Positions 63,651-64,000 of a stretch of DNA of 64,000 bases are shown here, in pieces. Source of the DNA: Hyphomonadaceae bacterium (GTDB lineage: Bacteria > Pseudomonadota > Alphaproteobacteria > Caulobacterales > Aquidulcibacteraceae); NCBI GenBank assembly GCA_019753175.1, contig JAIELK010000030.1:18526-82525 (forward strand), read 5' to 3'. The translations under genes were made by a program, and so were the position numbers. Below the pieces are notes generated by a model. It had not been told where the DNA came from. It did not search any database and saw only the letters and a list, made by a program, of their open reading frames with translations. Within the stretch, counting starts at the first letter, position 1. Every line of letters begins with the position of its first letter.

Positions 63651-63928
63651 CTCCGATCGCCACGCAATCTACTTTTGCAGCAGGCAGCGACTGCCTCACG
63701 CCGCGTGGGGGACGCTTCCTGATTTGTGTCTAGCGGGAGCTTTTGGCGAGAATTTGCCTTTGCGGTGGGCTGAAACCAGTGTTCGGAGTTCATCGCTTTT
63801 TGGACATCGGCGGGAGCTAAACGGTCACACTGAAATCGAGGAATTGCCTAGAAGAATGCGGTTTGCGCGAATGATGTGACCCCCGCAATTTAGTCCATCT
63901 GGCGCTAGAATCCGGTCCTGTTTTGAGC
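63651..63928. other. Intergenic region after moeA
   Basis: 278 bases with no convincing gene. No clear terminator or FNR box was spotted. An insertion-sequence end was considered but not supported. Confidence 0.35.
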
Positions 63929-64000
63929 ATGACCCCGTTTCTGGACCGCGCTGCGGCGGAAATTTCACAGTCTTTTGGATCAGCGCGGGCCTATCTCCGC
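63929..64000 (+). CDS. Possible gene start, cut by right window edge
   Basis: ATG 63929 opens 24 codons with protein-like composition (PFLDRAAAEISQSFGSARA) to the edge. No strong ribosome-binding site is visible and the family is not recognised. Confidence 0.25.
   Translation, partial: MTPFLDRAAAEISQSFGSARAYLR

Noticed and set aside
63651..63928. End of an insertion sequence after moeA
   Set aside because: No inverted repeat, target duplication or transposase piece could be shown.
1..64000. CRISPR arrays, phage structural genes, toxin-antitoxin pairs and transposases
   Set aside because: No regular repeat-spacer pattern, and none of these protein families was recognised among the open frames.

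Overview
The window is GC-rich bacterial DNA with dense, short-spaced and often overlapping genes. The gene content (pyrB/ruvX/gatCA neighbourhood, DUF3126, PAS_5 and Pr6Pr proteins, large TonB receptors next to a TPR-AspH hydroxylase) suggests an alphaproteobacterium, probably of the Caulobacterales/Hyphomonadaceae type. This assignment is inference from gene families, not from a marker gene.

Bases 1-16.5 kb are housekeeping and small accessory genes. They include the 5' end of pyrB at the left edge, an AEC transporter, ruvX, gatC-GNAT-gatA, a tandem DUF3126 protein, phoH with its terminator, a gamma-carbonic anhydrase, PilZ and GYF_2 proteins, a GMC oxidoreductase, OmpA and PAS_5 proteins, gatB, an RcnB-like protein, a GST and tRNA-Ser(GCT). 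From 16.55 to 21.14 kb a tight minus-strand operon encodes nucleoside uptake and salvage: CNT transporter, nucleoside hydrolase, ribokinase-type kinase, an isopenicillin-N-synthase-like 2OG-Fe(II) oxygenase and thymidine kinase. From 22.0 to 31.8 kb two TonB-dependent receptors flank a TPR-AspH hydroxylase and an AraC-PAS regulator, followed by a GlxA-type regulator.

From 33.16 to 40.41 kb there is a five-gene minus-strand cassette: SWIM zinc finger, DUF5691, MoxR-type AAA+ ATPase, DUF5682 and VWA protein. The DUF5682 protein carries motifs that look like the ChaN/EreA/TraB hydrolase superfamily. The true role of this ATPase/VWA machine is unknown.

From 40.4 to 41.9 kb is a gene-poor junction. 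It holds a strong terminator, a truncated and internally deleted tuf (EF-Tu) fragment, and a 5' fragment of dusA that breaks off just after the APMMDW codons, next to two direct repeats. The dusA 5' end is a known integration target of genomic islands, so this looks like an island boundary.

From 41.98 to 63.65 kb is a nearly self-sufficient nitrate-respiration module. It contains moaA, an NTF2-like protein, a cysteine-poor Crp/Fnr regulator, a fused NarK1-NarK2 transporter, narG, narH and narJ, an outer-membrane beta-barrel gene inserted before narI, narI, a PPIase-like protein lacking its catalytic domain, a hemerythrin, a beta-carbonic anhydrase, mobA, an oxygen-independent class II ribonucleotide reductase, and moaD-tauE-moaE-moaB-moaC-moeA. 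FNR-type boxes (TTGAY-N4-ATCAA) sit upstream of moaA and, twice, between the regulator and narK. Together the genes import nitrate, reduce it at the membrane, make and guanylate the molybdenum cofactor and supply dNTPs without oxygen. No nitrite reductase is present in the window, so nitrite would be the end product of what is visible here.
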